Source of the DNA: Henriciella sp.
GTDB lineage: Bacteria > Pseudomonadota > Alphaproteobacteria > Caulobacterales > Hyphomonadaceae
Direction: 5' to 3'
DNA: 64,000 bases
NCBI GenBank assembly: GCA_021776655.1
Contig: JAJFFK010000002.1
Coordinates: forward strand, 1-64,000
Position 1 is the first letter of the stretch. Each line of letters starts with the position of its first letter. The position numbers were made by a program, and so were the translations under genes. The notes under the pieces are model-generated. The model saw only the letters and a program-made list of their open reading frames with translations. It made no database searches and was not told where the DNA came from. Below are positions 26,616-36,651 of the stretch, piece after piece.

Positions 26616-28121
26616 ATGTCAAAGGAATCAATTCCCGTTCTTGTCGGGGTCGGACAGGTGGTCAGCCAATGGGATGCCACAAGTGGCCCAGACGGCGCGC
26701 CCTCACCCCTCAGTCTGGCGACGCAGGCGAGCCAGGTCGCCCTGCAAGATGCTGGGATCCCGGCCAGCGCAGTTGATACAATTGCCATGGTGCGCATCTT
26801 CGAAGACTCGATGGCGAGCAGCCATCCCCACGGCCACAATAGCAATCTGCCCGGCACGATCGCCCGCGATCTTGGCGCGCGCCCAGAACGTGCGATTTAT
26901 GCCAGTGTCGGCGGCCAAAGCCCACAAGCCCTCGCCAATGAAATGGCTGCGCGTATCCATGCAGGCGAGATTGACTGCGCCTTGATCACCGGTTCGGAAG
27001 CCAACAAAGCCTCGAAAGCGGCCCGCAGACACGGCGTCGAGATCACCTGGGCAGACAGCGCCGACCTGCCGGTTGAAGATCGCGGCATGGGCGACATGTT
27101 GCTATCGCGAAACGAAATAAAGCATGGCCTTGTCACGCCCGCATACTTTTACGCCTTGTTCGAAAACGCGATGGCGGCGCAAGCTGACGAGACCCGCAGC
27201 CAGCGCCGCGAAACGATGTCTGCCTTGTTCACCAAATTCGCCGCCGTCGCCTCGACCAATCCCTACGCGCAGTTCCAGACGGCCCGCAGCGCGGACTTCC
27301 TCAGCCAACCGAGCCGCGAAAACTACCCTTTCGCCGATCCATATCTCAAATGGCACATGGCGCAGGATGCGGTGAACCAAGGCGCCGCAATCATAATAAT
27401 GTCAGAGGCAAAAGCCGACGAATTGGGCATTTCTGCAGACAAACGCATTTACCTGCATGGCGCCGGCGAGGCGAGCGATGACTTCATCTCTGAGCGGCCA
27501 AACCTTGACGGCTCATGGGCGATGGAGACCGCGATATCTCGCGCGTTGACCCAAGCAGGCAAGACCAGCGCAGATATGGCCGTGTTCGACCTCTATTCGT
27601 GTTTTCCAAGCGCTGTGTTCTCGTCAATGGCGGCGCTTGGCATTGACCATGAAAGCGAAACACGCCCGCTCACCGTGACTGGCGGCTTGCCCTTCTTTGG
27701 CGGACCGGGGAATAATTATTCCCTGCATGGCATTGCCAGCATGGCGGACCATTTGCGCGCGCATCGCGGGGCATTCGGCCTGGTTCTGGCCAATGGCGGC
27801 TGGATGACCAAAGAAGCAGTTGGCGTCTGGTCAACAGCGCCGCCAGCTGTGTTCAATCCGGTACAGCCCTATGCAACACCGACGGTAAAGATCGACATCA
27901 ACCCGTCGCCTGATGAAGGGATCGTGGAAACCTATACGGTTGCACACGGTAAAGCGGGTCCATCCGCTGGCATCATCTTCGCACGCAGCGAGGGTGGCGC
28001 GCGCTTCATCGCCAAGGCCGACACCGATGCGATGACGCGCCTGCTTGCCGAGGACAGTCCGGTTGGCCTGCGCATCCAGGCGACCACGGACGGCGAGATC
28101 AACACATTCTCATTTGTGTAA
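26616..28121 (+). CDS. Thiolase-like acetyl-CoA acetyltransferase family protein
   Basis: 501 residues from MSKESIPVLVGVGQVV; the track start ten codons earlier has no support. It has a thiolase fold with the family marks ASVGGQSPQALANEMAA, GPGNNYSLHGIASM and LANGGWMTKEAVG. The position of the first catalytic cysteine of true thiolases is occupied by glycine/serine (GGQS), and the second region is LANGG without cysteine. It thus resembles thiolase-like lyases of the Ltp2/SCP2 type more than beta-ketothiolases. Extra C-terminal domain present. Likely in degradation of complex acyl-CoAs. Confidence 0.85.
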   Translation: MSKESIPVLVGVGQVVSQWDATSGPDGAPSPLSLATQASQVALQDAGIPASAVDTIAMVRIFEDSMASSHPHGHNSNLPGTIARDLGARPERAIYASVGGQSPQALANEMAARIHAGEIDCALITGSEANKASKAARRHGVEITWADSADLPVEDRGMGDMLLSRNEIKHGLVTPAYFYALFENAMAAQADETRSQRRETMSALFTKFAAVASTNPYAQFQTARSADFLSQPSRENYPFADPYLKWHMAQDAVNQGAAIIIMSEAKADELGISADKRIYLHGAGEASDDFISERPNLDGSWAMETAISRALTQAGKTSADMAVFDLYSCFPSAVFSSMAALGIDHESETRPLTVTGGLPFFGGPGNNYSLHGIASMADHLRAHRGAFGLVLANGGWMTKEAVGVWSTAPPAVFNPVQPYATPTVKIDINPSPDEGIVETYTVAHGKAGPSAGIIFARSEGGARFIAKADTDAMTRLLAEDSPVGLRIQATTDGEINTFSFV

Positions 28122-28177
28122 ACGGGGCTTTGCGAACTTGCTGCGCTCTGCCACTGTGGCTGCCAGGAGGCCCAGCC

Positions 28178-28597
28178 ATGTCCATGCGAATACCAATTGC
28201 CGGTTTGATCATCGCCGCGCTAAGTGCCTGCGCGACACCGCCTCAAACCTGCAGCTCAGAATGGGTTGAGTGGAAATCTGAAAAGATACTGAAACGGTTT
28301 ACCAACCAGAATCTCAGTGATGTCCGCCGCTTGAAAGCCTTTGCCGAGCAACTTGAAACCGGCGATATTGGCCCGCTCACCGCGTTGCGGATTCCGGCGA
28401 TGATTGAAGACTTCAAGGGTCTTGCTTCAGCGTTTGAGGACACCGCTCTGCCAGACCTCAATGCGGCGCTTGGCCAATGTGACAGCGCCCAAGAACTGGT
28501 GCCAGCATTCACCACTTTCCTGCGCCGGGAAGGCGTTGGTGATGACGTCCTGGAATGGGTTGACTTGCTCGCTACATTTGCTGTCGATACGACGTAA
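28178..28597 (+). CDS. Small lipoprotein of unknown function
   Basis: 139 residues from the ATG at 28178, preceded by GGAGG at seven bases. The signal peptide ends in a lipobox ALSAC near residue 15. The mature part is helical and acidic, with SEWVEWKSEKILKRF, IGPLTALRIPAMIEDF and a C-terminal FLRREGVGDDVLEWVD. I do not recognise a family. It lies between the thiolase-like gene and the CaiB-like gene in the same direction. Confidence 0.72.
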   Translation: MSMRIPIAGLIIAALSACATPPQTCSSEWVEWKSEKILKRFTNQNLSDVRRLKAFAEQLETGDIGPLTALRIPAMIEDFKGLASAFEDTALPDLNAALGQCDSAQELVPAFTTFLRREGVGDDVLEWVDLLATFAVDTT

Positions 28598-28677
28598 ACC
28601 GCCGCTCAAAGAAAGCCGTTTCATTCCGTTAGGAGAGGGTGCTAATCCATGACCAAATCGATTTTGGAGACGGGCCG

Positions 28678-29859
28678 ATGAGCAAGGCTGGATCACAACG
28701 TACCGGGCCTTTGGCTGGGGTAAAAATCATTGACATGTCGAGCGTGGTCCTCGGCCCATTTGCGACACTGATCTTTGGCGACCTCGGCGCTGACGTGATC
28801 AAGATAGAACCCGGACAAGCGGGCAAAGGCGGCGACCTGATGCGCTATGCTGGCAAATCCCCAACCGGTGACCTTGGGCCGATCTACACCGCGCTGAACC
28901 GCAACAAGAAATCAGTCCAGATCGATGCCAAGACGACTAAGGGCAAAGCTGCGCTGGTGGCTCTGTTGAAAGATGCCGATGTGTTTTTCCACAATGTCCG
29001 GCTGGCTGGCATGGCGCGACTTGGACTTGATTATGAAAGCGTCAAAGCGATCAATCCCGGCATTGTCTACGTCCATTGCGCCGGATTTGGTGCCGATGGC
29101 CCGTATGCCAAACGTCAAGCCTATGACGATCTGATCCAGGCCGCATCCGGCTTTGCCCATCTCAGCACCCTGCGCGACGGTTCAGAGCCTGCTTACGCGC
29201 CCAGTCTGGTGGCCGACAAGACGGTCGGTCTGTTCGCAACCTATGCGACACTGGCGGCACTCTACCACCGCGAACGCACGGGCGAAGGGCAGTTCGTATC
29301 GGTGCCGATGCTTGAAACATTTACCTTCTTCAACATGGTCGAAAATCTGTACGGCGAGACCTTCCTGCCGGGCAATGGCAAGGTCGCCTATACCCGGTCC
29401 GTCAATGCCAATCGCAAGCCTTACAAGACCAAGGATGGTTATATCGCACTGGTGCCATATTCCGATGAGCAGTGGGAAACCTTCTTCCGGCTCGGCGGGC
29501 GCGAGGGCGTGTTCGAGGATGAACGGTTTTCGACCTATACTGCCCGGACTGAAAACACGACAGCGCTATATGGGATTATCGGTGAGGTTGCGGTGCAGAA
29601 AACCACGGATGAATGGCTCGACCTGCTCGACAAGGCCAATATCCCGGCTATGAAGTTCAACCAGATGGTGGATGTGCTTCACGACGAGCACCTCAGCGCA
29701 GTGGATTTTTTCCAGACCCGCGAGCACAAGCAAGCTGGCCTCTACCGCGCGATGCGCCACCCGGTCGAGTTCTCGAAAACGCCTGCCGATATCGCGCTCG
29801 ACCCGCCAACGCTTGGCGCGGACACCGAAACTGTTTTAGCCAGCCTCGGGCTTGGTTGA
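28678..29859 (+). CDS. CaiB/BaiF-family CoA-transferase
   Basis: 393 residues from the ATG at 28678 with GGAGA ahead. A class III CoA-transferase: PLAGVKIIDMSSVVLGPFA at the start, FGDLGADVIKIEPG, NRNKKSVQID, and the catalytic aspartate in QAYDDLIQAASGFA. Such enzymes exchange CoA between acids or act as racemases (alpha-methylacyl-CoA racemase), though the DLIQA motif favours transferase. It is followed after six bases by the sirtuin gene. Confidence 0.94.
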   Translation: MSKAGSQRTGPLAGVKIIDMSSVVLGPFATLIFGDLGADVIKIEPGQAGKGGDLMRYAGKSPTGDLGPIYTALNRNKKSVQIDAKTTKGKAALVALLKDADVFFHNVRLAGMARLGLDYESVKAINPGIVYVHCAGFGADGPYAKRQAYDDLIQAASGFAHLSTLRDGSEPAYAPSLVADKTVGLFATYATLAALYHRERTGEGQFVSVPMLETFTFFNMVENLYGETFLPGNGKVAYTRSVNANRKPYKTKDGYIALVPYSDEQWETFFRLGGREGVFEDERFSTYTARTENTTALYGIIGEVAVQKTTDEWLDLLDKANIPAMKFNQMVDVLHDEHLSAVDFFQTREHKQAGLYRAMRHPVEFSKTPADIALDPPTLGADTETVLASLGLG

Positions 29860-29864
29860 GCATT

Positions 29865-30614
29865 ATGTCAGCGCCCGATCAGCTTGCCGATCTTCTGTCC
29901 AAATCCTCCCGCGCCGTGGTCTTTACAGGTGCTGGCATCTCAACCGAAAGCGGCATCCCGGATTTTCGTAGCCCCGGCGGGGTCTGGAGCAAGATGAAGC
30001 CAATCTATTTCCAGGACTTCGTTGCCTCTATTGAGCAACGCCGCGAGAGTTGGAACCGGGTGTTCAATCGCTCAGCTGGATGGACCGGTGCAGCCCCGAA
30101 TGAAGGTCACCATACCGTCACGCACTGGGTAGAGACCGGCAAGATCAGCCATGTCATCACCCAGAATGTCGACAATCTACATCAGGATTCTGGCACTCCG
30201 GCCGACAAAGTGATCGAGCTGCACGGCAATGCGACCTATGCCAAATGCCTCGACTGCCACCAGCGTTACGAGATCGAAGCGTTACGCTCACGCTGGGAAG
30301 TGGGCGATGACATCACCTGCGAGCGTTGCGGCGGTCTGATCAAGACGGCGACAATCTCGTTTGGCCAACCGATGCCGGAGGTCCAGATGACAGCCGCAAC
30401 AGAGGCATCAGAAGCCTGCGACTTGTTCATCGTGCTGGGGTCTTCGTTGGTGGTCTATCCCGCTGCCGGGTTACCAATCCTCGCCAAGCAGTGCGGGGCC
30501 AAATTGGTGATCATCAACCGCGAACCAACCGAGCTCGACGAGATGGCCGATCTGGTCCTGCACAGTGAGATAGGGCCGCTCCTGCGCGACACCAGGGCGA
30601 GAATGATCCAATAA
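29865..30614 (+). CDS. cobB: Sir2-family NAD-dependent protein deacylase
   Basis: 249 residues from the ATG at 29865; the track ORF adds a spurious 84-codon front inside the CaiB gene. NAD-binding GAGISTESGIPDFRSPGG, TQNVDNLHQDSG, the catalytic histidine in ELHGNATYAKC, and a four-cysteine zinc site (CLDC and CERC) are complete. It removes acyl groups from lysines, for example on acyl-CoA synthetases, which fits the acyl-CoA context. ATG lies five bases after the CaiB stop. Confidence 0.96.
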   Translation: MSAPDQLADLLSKSSRAVVFTGAGISTESGIPDFRSPGGVWSKMKPIYFQDFVASIEQRRESWNRVFNRSAGWTGAAPNEGHHTVTHWVETGKISHVITQNVDNLHQDSGTPADKVIELHGNATYAKCLDCHQRYEIEALRSRWEVGDDITCERCGGLIKTATISFGQPMPEVQMTAATEASEACDLFIVLGSSLVVYPAAGLPILAKQCGAKLVIINREPTELDEMADLVLHSEIGPLLRDTRARMIQ

Positions 30615-30675
30615 ACGCTCGTGCACCCTGCACCGCGATCTTTTCCGATGACCTGCGATCTGGCATACCGCCGAT

Positions 30676-31632
30676 ATGACTGAGTTTTGCGTAACCGCCT
30701 TTTATAAGTTCGTGCGCTTTGACGACCCCGCCGCGTTACAGGACGCGCTCTATGACGAGCTGAGTGCGCTTGGCGTCAAGGGCACCGTCTTGCTGGCCTC
30801 TGAAGGGCTGAACGGCACGATTGCCGGGCCATCAAGCGTGATGGACAAAGCCCTCGCCGCCCTCAGGGCGCTGCCGGGTTGCACTGATCTCGAAAGCAAG
30901 AACAGCCCCGCAAGCGACATGCCTTTCCTGCGCCTGAAAGTGCGCCTGAAAAATGAGATCGTGACAATGGGTGTCCCTGGAACGGATCCGACATGTCTTG
31001 TCGGGACATATATCAACCCGGAGAACTGGAACGCTCTGATCATCGATCCAGACACAATACTGATCGATACCCGCAATGATTATGAGGTCGACATCGGCAC
31101 GTTCAAAGGCGCCGTGGACCCAGATATTGAGACATTCCGCCAGTTTCCTGAATGGTTCGAAAATTTCCGCGCAGACCTGGAGCAGCAAGGACGAACGCCA
31201 AAGATTGCGATGTTCTGCACTGGCGGCATACGCTGTGAAAAATCAACCTCATGGGCGAAGAGCATTGGCGTTGAAGACGTCTTTCACCTCAAGGGCGGCA
31301 TCCTGAAATATCTCGAAAACGTGCCGCAGGAAGACAGCCTGTGGCAAGGCGAATGTTTCGTGTTTGATGACCGCGTCTCGGTTGGCCACGGCCTGAAGCA
31401 GGGCGATTATCAGCTCTGCCATGGCTGTCGCTACCCGATCAGCGCCCAGGACCGCCAAAGCCCGAAATTCGAGGACAGCGTCTCCTGTCCGCATTGCTTT
31501 GATAGCTTAAGCGACAAGAAACGCGCCGCCCTGCGCGAACGCCAAAAACAAGTCCGCCTCGCACGGCTGCGCGGCGAAGCCCATCTCGGCGACGATGTCG
31601 ACTTACGCCCACGCAAGCAGCGCCATGTCTGA
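30676..31632 (+). CDS. trhO: tRNA uridine(34) hydroxylase (rhodanese-type)
   Basis: 318 residues of the TrhO/YceA family, which hydroxylates uridine 34 of tRNA with oxygen. N-terminal ferredoxin-like part (VTAFYKFVRFDDPAALQ), ASEGLNGTIAG, a rhodanese domain with DTRNDYEVDIGTFKGAVDP, and catalytic cysteine in MFCTGGIRCEKSTSWAK. C-terminal cysteines CHGCRYP and CPHCFD suggest metal binding, also typical. Its end overlaps the start of the GST gene by eight bases (ATGTCTGA). Confidence 0.95.
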   Translation: MTEFCVTAFYKFVRFDDPAALQDALYDELSALGVKGTVLLASEGLNGTIAGPSSVMDKALAALRALPGCTDLESKNSPASDMPFLRLKVRLKNEIVTMGVPGTDPTCLVGTYINPENWNALIIDPDTILIDTRNDYEVDIGTFKGAVDPDIETFRQFPEWFENFRADLEQQGRTPKIAMFCTGGIRCEKSTSWAKSIGVEDVFHLKGGILKYLENVPQEDSLWQGECFVFDDRVSVGHGLKQGDYQLCHGCRYPISAQDRQSPKFEDSVSCPHCFDSLSDKKRAALRERQKQVRLARLRGEAHLGDDVDLRPRKQRHV

Positions 31633-32278
31633 AACCTACCCTATTCTCTATTCTTTCCGGCGTTGCCCGTATGCGATGCGGGCGCGGATGGCGATTGCGA
31701 TGTCGGGCCAGATCTGCCGCCTGCGTGAGGTTGTCTTGCGTGATAAACCAGCAGAGATGCTGGCAGCCTCGCCAAAAGCTACGGTGCCGGTGGTGGTCGA
31801 CACCGACGGCACCGTGATCGAGGAAAGCCTCGACGTGATCGATTGGGCGCTCGGCAAGGCCGATCCTGATGGTTGGCTGACCCCGCCGACCGGTACATTG
31901 CAGGATATGCGCGACCTGATCGCCGACAGTGATGGGCCGTTCAAGACCGCGCTCGATCGCTACAAATATTCCAACCGATATGACGGCGCCGACCCGGCAG
32001 AGCATCGCAACACCGGACTGGACTTCCTGAGCCACCTGAACCTGCGGCTTGAGCATCAAAACCACCTGTTCGGCGACCGGGTCAGCCTCGCCGATATCGC
32101 GATCTTTCCGTTCATTCGCCAGTTCGCCAACACCGACAGGGCCTGGTTTGACGCCCAGCCTTTGCCGCATTTACAGCGCTGGCTCGCTTATCACCTTAGC
32201 AGCGATCTGTTTGCGTCAGTAATGCCAAAGTTCAAACAATGGGCGTCCGAAAGCGACGAACCGTTGTTTCCAGCCTAG
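31625..32278 (+). CDS. Glutathione S-transferase family protein
   Basis: 217 residues from the ATG at 31625, which overlaps the trhO stop; the longer track ORF is less likely. A thioredoxin-like N-terminal domain with FRRCPYAMRARMAI and PKATVPVVVDTDG plus ESLDVIDWAL, followed by an all-helical C-terminal domain with VSLADIAIFPFIRQF. The CPYA motif points to the omega/Grx-like GST group acting by a cysteine. The TAG stop is the first bases of an inverted-repeat element. Confidence 0.9.
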   Translation: MSETYPILYSFRRCPYAMRARMAIAMSGQICRLREVVLRDKPAEMLAASPKATVPVVVDTDGTVIEESLDVIDWALGKADPDGWLTPPTGTLQDMRDLIADSDGPFKTALDRYKYSNRYDGADPAEHRNTGLDFLSHLNLRLEHQNHLFGDRVSLADIAIFPFIRQFANTDRAWFDAQPLPHLQRWLAYHLSSDLFASVMPKFKQWASESDEPLFPA

Positions 32279-32428
32279 CGCGTTTCAGGTTTCGCCGTAC
32301 AGCCCCCCCCGGTTGCAAGCGCGGCCCGGCGCTAATGCGCCGCGCCCGTGCAGGCTCTCAGCTTCAGCTGAGAAATAGCCGTGAACGAAAACAACTGGCG
32401 CGGCTCCGGCGAAACCTAAACCGCGCTA
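32276..32428. repeat. 153-bp inverted-repeat (MITE-like) element
   Basis: The ends are TAGCGCGTTTCAGGTTTCGCCG and, as reverse complement, TAGCGCGGTTTAGGTTTCGCCG: 22 bases with two mismatches by hand. The left end holds the stop of the GST gene and the right end the stop of alaS. Inside lies a hairpin CTCAGCTTCAGCTGAG. An inner block of about 82 bases (32311-32392) recurs in inverted orientation at 42090-42171 with about nine mismatches. It carries no gene. Confidence 0.8.
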
Positions 32429-35077
32429 GGCCCTCAATGCCGCCCGCACCGCGTCGAGTGCCGCCGCCGCTTTTGATCCATCCGGGCCGCCCGCTTGCGC
32501 CATGTCGGGGCGTCCGCCGCCGCCTTTTCCCCCGACGGCTTCAGCTGCAACCTTGACCAGGTCAACCGCCGAAAAGCGATCCATCAGGTCTGAACTAACG
32601 CCGACCGCAACCGCCGCTTTACCGCCATTCACGCCAATGAAAACGGCAATTCCTGAACCCATTTGCGCCTTGGCCTCATCGACCAGCGCGCGCAAATCCT
32701 TGCCGCCAACCCCGTCAGCGACGCGGGCAATCAGGTTGACGCCGCCAATCTCTTCTGGCCCCGAGGGGCCACCGCTGTCGCCAGACATGGCAAGGGCGCG
32801 TTTGCTGTCGGCCAGCTGGCGTTCCAGTATCCGTCGCTCTTCGCTCAGATTGGCGACTTTGCGCGCGACATCTTTCAGCGGCACTTTCAATTGTTCTGAC
32901 AGATCAACCGCAACCTGCGCGCGGCCACGCAGAAAGGTCAGAGCCTCAGCCCCCGTCGCCGCCTCAATCCGGCGCACACCAGACGACACGCCGCCCTCTG
33001 AGGTGATAATAAAGGTGGCGATATCGCCGGTGCGTGAAACATGCGTGCCGCCGCACAGCTCAACCGAGTAAGGTGCCCCGCTGCCGCCAAGGTCGCGGCC
33101 CATGCTCAGCACCCGAACCTCATCGCCATATTTTTCCCCGAACAGCGCCAGCGCGCCCGCTTCAATTGCCTTGTCGGGCGTCGTCACGGCGATATCGACC
33201 GCCTGATTTTGTCGGATCACGGCATTGACCTGAGCCTCAACCGCCTCCAGTTCAGCCGCTGTGACCGGCGCAGGGTGCGAAAAATCAAACCGGAACCGCT
33301 CGTCTTCAACCAGCGAGCCCTTCTGAGTCACATGTTCGCCCAGGACATCGCGCAAGGCGGCGTGCAGCAAATGGGTCGCCGAATGGTTGGCCATGATCCG
33401 GGCGCGACGTCCGACATCAACCTTCAACTCGGCTCTGTCACCTAAGGCGACATTGCCGCCCGTGCACTCACCCACATGAACATGTAGGTCGCCTGCCCGC
33501 TTGGCAACGTCGCGCACAACAAAGCGCGCGCCATTGGCAAATTCGATTACGCCGTGATCGCCCGCCTGCCCGCCGCTTTCGGCGTAGAATGGTGTCTGGC
33601 TGAGCACAAGTTCCGCCTTCTGCCCCGATGCCAGGCTTTTGGCCTGTACCCCATCAATGATAATCGCCGTCAACTCAGCGTCTGTTTCCAACTCACTATA
33701 GCCACAAAACTGGCTCGGTCCGACACCATCGCGCATCCGGAACCAAAGGTCGCTCACGCCAGTGTCACCGGATGTGAAGCCGGCTGATTTCGAACCTTCC
33801 TTCTGGCGCTCCATCGCGGCCTTGAAGCCGTCTTCGTCGACCTTCATACCGCGTCCGCGCAGAATATCTTGCGTTAAATCAATCGGAAAGCCGAACGTAT
33901 CGTACAGTTTGAACGCCGTTTCACCGGGTAATATATCACCCTCCTCCAGGTCAACGCTTGCGGTGTCGAGCAAGGCCAAGCCGCGACCGAGCGTGCGCTG
34001 GAACTGGGCTTCTTCATTCTCAAGCGCACTTTCAATCGCCGCGCGCGCGCGTCTCAGCTCAGGAAACGCAGCGCCCATCTCGTCGGCCAGCGTACCAACC
34101 AGTTTATGCATGCTCGGCTCGCGTGCCCCGAGGATATGAGCGTGGCGCATCGCCCGGCGCATGATCCGGCGCAGAACATAGCCGCGCCCTTCGTTCGACG
34201 GGGTGACGCCATCCGCGACAAGAAAGGCTGACGTGCGCAAATGGTCAGCGATGACCCGGAATGAGCCAAGCTGATCGCCTTGCGCTTTCTGGGAATAAAC
34301 CTCCTGCTCCGCCGCGATCAGGCGCTGGAACAGGTCAATCTCGTAATTATTATGCACGCCTTGCAAGACCGCCGCGATGCGCTCCAACCCCATGCCAGTA
34401 TCAATTGACGGCTTGGGCAGTGGGTTGCGCGTGCCATCGCTCTGCTGGTCAAATTGCATGAACACCAGGTTCCATATCTCGATGAAGCGGTCGCCATCTT
34501 GATCCGGCGTTCCGGGCGGGCCGCCAGGGATAGTGTCGCCGTGGTCGAAAAAGATTTCCGAACAAGGTCCGCACGGGCCTGTGTCTCCCATTGACCAGAA
34601 ATTGTCCGAGGTCGAAATTCGAATAATCCGCTCGTCCGGCAGTCCAGCAACTTTCTTCCAGATCGCAGCGGCTTCTTCGTCTTCGGAATAAACCGTTACG
34701 AGGAGCCTGTCGGCAGGCAGTCCCAATTGCTTGGTGATCAGTTCCCAGCCAAACGCAATCGCTTCATCCTTAAAATAGTCACCGAATGAGAAATTTCCGA
34801 GCATCTCAAAAAAAGTGTGATGGCGCGCGGTATAGCCGACATTGTCAAGATCATTGTGCTTGCCGCCTGCCCGCACGCATTTTTGCGAAGTCGTGGCGCG
34901 CGGCGCGAACGGGGTCTCTGCACCGGTAAAAATATTCTTGAACGGCACCATACCGGCATTGACAAAAAGCAGGGTTGGGTCGCTCTCCGGCACCAGCGGT
35001 GCAGACACCCGGCGCATATGACCTTTACTCTCAAAATAGGAAAGGAATGTTTCGCGCAATTGATTAACACCGGTCAT
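32426..35077 (-). CDS. alaS: Alanyl-tRNA synthetase
   Basis: 883 residues from [20 protein letters not shown]; the 25 extra track codons lack support. Class II core with [34 protein letters not shown], an editing domain with [13 protein letters not shown] and CGGTH zinc ligands, and a C-terminal C-Ala domain rich in glycine ([16 protein letters not shown]). It charges tRNA-Ala and clears mischarged Ser/Gly. It lies 122 bases after recA on the same strand, a common arrangement in this class. Its TAG stop is inside the inverted-repeat element. Confidence 0.98.
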   Translation of the reverse strand: MTGVNQLRETFLSYFESKGHMRRVSAPLVPESDPTLLFVNAGMVPFKNIFTGAETPFAPRATTSQKCVRAGGKHNDLDNVGYTARHHTFFEMLGNFSFGDYFKDEAIAFGWELITKQLGLPADRLLVTVYSEDEEAAAIWKKVAGLPDERIIRISTSDNFWSMGDTGPCGPCSEIFFDHGDTIPGGPPGTPDQDGDRFIEIWNLVFMQFDQQSDGTRNPLPKPSIDTGMGLERIAAVLQGVHNNYEIDLFQRLIAAEQEVYSQKAQGDQLGSFRVIADHLRTSAFLVADGVTPSNEGRGYVLRRIMRRAMRHAHILGAREPSMHKLVGTLADEMGAAFPELRRARAAIESALENEEAQFQRTLGRGLALLDTASVDLEEGDILPGETAFKLYDTFGFPIDLTQDILRGRGMKVDEDGFKAAMERQKEGSKSAGFTSGDTGVSDLWFRMRDGVGPSQFCGYSELETDAELTAIIIDGVQAKSLASGQKAELVLSQTPFYAESGGQAGDHGVIEFANGARFVVRDVAKRAGDLHVHVGECTGGNVALGDRAELKVDVGRRARIMANHSATHLLHAALRDVLGEHVTQKGSLVEDERFRFDFSHPAPVTAAELEAVEAQVNAVIRQNQAVDIAVTTPDKAIEAGALALFGEKYGDEVRVLSMGRDLGGSGAPYSVELCGGTHVSRTGDIATFIITSEGGVSSGVRRIEAATGAEALTFLRGRAQVAVDLSEQLKVPLKDVARKVANLSEERRILERQLADSKRALAMSGDSGGPSGPEEIGGVNLIARVADGVGGKDLRALVDEAKAQMGSGIAVFIGVNGGKAAVAVGVSSDLMDRFSAVDLVKVAAEAVGGKGGGGRPDMAQAGGPDGSKAAAALDAVRAALRA

Positions 35078-35199
35078 AGACAACCCTTCAAGCCCCGACC
35101 CGAAGATCGCCAATTCGAAGCCTGATATATGACCAGTTGAGCAGCGCGCCAAGCCTTGACCGCACGCACTGCCCGAAAGTTTTGTCTAGGGTTCAGACC

Positions 35200-36288
35200 T
35201 TAGCCGAGTTCGGCTTGATCTTCCTCTTGAGCCGGACCGCCACCCTCGCTCAACAAAACGTCGGACAGAAGGCCCGATTTCTGGCGAACCTTCATCTCGA
35301 TCTCGGCCGCCATTTCAGGATGCTCTTTCAGGAAAGCACGGGTCTTCTCACGGCCTTGTCCAATCCGCTCTGTGCCATAGGAATACCATGAGCCAGACTT
35401 CTCAATAATTTCGCATTTGACCCCAAGGTCGATCAATTCCCCGGTTTTGGAGATGCCTTCACCATAGATGATATCGAACTCGACCTGACGGAAAGGCGGG
35501 GCGACCTTGTTCTTGACGACTTTTACGCGGGTCTGGTTACCGACCACTTCGTCACGATCCTTGAGCGCGCCAATCCGGCGAATATCAAGCCGAACCGAGG
35601 CGTAGAATTTCAGCGCATTGCCACCTGATGTGGTTTCCGGGCTGCCAAACATCACGCCAATTTTCATCCGGATCTGGTTGATGAAAATCACCATACAGTT
35701 GGATTTTGCAATTGAGCCGGTCAATTTTCGCAGAGCCTGGCTCATCAAGCGTGCTTGCAGGCCAGGCAGGCTGTCGCCCATCTCGCCTTCAATCTCCGCC
35801 CGCGGTGTCAGGGCCGCGACCGAATCAATCACGATCACATCAATCGCCCCAGAACGGATCAATGTATCGGTAATTTCCAGCGCTTGCTCCCCCGTGTCAG
35901 GCTGTGACACCAGCAAATCGTCAAGATCAACCCCGAGCTTACCAGCATAGACCGGATCGAGGGCATGTTCGGCGTCGACAAAGGCACACACCCCACCGTT
36001 TTTCTGCGCTTCGGCGATGACATGCAAGGCCAGCGTTGTCTTGCCTGAGCTTTCCGGACCATAAATCTCCGTCACCCGGCCTTTTGGTAGACCGCCAATG
36101 CCCAAAGCAATATCCAACCCGAGAGAGCCGGTTGGGATCGCTTCAATATCCAGCGAGTTCTTTTCACCAAGCCGCATAACCGAGCCTTTACCGAAGGCGC
36201 GATCAATATTTGCGAGGGCTGTTTCAAGCGCTTTTTGCTTATCCACACCGGATTCCTTATCAACGAGTTGCAATACTGTTTTAGCCAT
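35200..36288 (-). CDS. recA: Recombinase RecA
   Basis: 362 residues from [21 protein letters not shown]; the track start is 19 codons early. Walker [21 protein letters not shown], the MAW-like region, Walker [23 protein letters not shown], and the DNA loop [17 protein letters not shown] are intact. C-terminal tail acidic. It forms filaments on single-stranded DNA for repair and triggers LexA cleavage. The upstream region has a GTTC/GAAC palindrome that could be an SOS operator. Confidence 0.98.
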   Translation of the reverse strand: MAKTVLQLVDKESGVDKQKALETALANIDRAFGKGSVMRLGEKNSLDIEAIPTGSLGLDIALGIGGLPKGRVTEIYGPESSGKTTLALHVIAEAQKNGGVCAFVDAEHALDPVYAGKLGVDLDDLLVSQPDTGEQALEITDTLIRSGAIDVIVIDSVAALTPRAEIEGEMGDSLPGLQARLMSQALRKLTGSIAKSNCMVIFINQIRMKIGVMFGSPETTSGGNALKFYASVRLDIRRIGALKDRDEVVGNQTRVKVVKNKVAPPFRQVEFDIIYGEGISKTGELIDLGVKCEIIEKSGSWYSYGTERIGQGREKTRAFLKEHPEMAAEIEMKVRQKSGLLSDVLLSEGGGPAQEEDQAELG

Positions 36289-36363
36289 GAGTCGTTTCCT
36301 TACATCTATGATTTCATCCAGTATTCCAAGGCCTGGACCACCCAATAGACCACATGTACCACA

Positions 36364-36389
36364 TTTGTTCCAAAGAACAAAGCAGAAAC
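36364..36389 (-). promoter_or_regulatory. Possible SOS operator of recA
   Basis: TTTGTTC-CAAA-GAACAAA at 36364-36381 is a perfect inverted repeat, and GAAC-N7-AAAC at 36375-36389 is one base from the GAAC-N7-GAAC box of alphaproteobacterial LexA. The site lies about 80 bases before the recA start. Which of the two arrangements is real cannot be settled here. Confidence 0.45.
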
Positions 36390-36441
36390 TTTTTGCATTT
36401 GGACTCTTTTCTCATGGCTCAATATGAGGCATAGTCACCGA

Positions 36442-36651
36442 ATGCTCAAAAAGACAGACCCACTTCCTGGCGAAGCCCGCATGCGCTACTTGGATGGCGA
36501 CCTGAAGTTGATCAGCCATGGCGATTTCGTGATCTGCGCGGTGACCGGCCGGAAAATTCCACTTGGTGCCCTGCGCTATTGGAGCGTTGATTTGCAGGAA
36601 GCCTATGTTGACGCCAGCGCCGCTGCATCCCGCATGGTTACTGGCACGTAG
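36442..36651 (+). CDS. DUF2093 protein
   Basis: A small protein of 69 residues (75 if the upstream ATG is used). The phrase RYLDGDLKLISHGDFVICAVTG followed by KIPLGALRYWSVDLQEAY is the DUF2093 signature, a family found mostly in alphaproteobacteria and of unknown role. GAGG lies near the chosen start. The next ATG follows its stop with no gap, so it is co-transcribed with the M23 peptidase. Confidence 0.85.
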   Translation: MLKKTDPLPGEARMRYLDGDLKLISHGDFVICAVTGRKIPLGALRYWSVDLQEAYVDASAAASRMVTGT

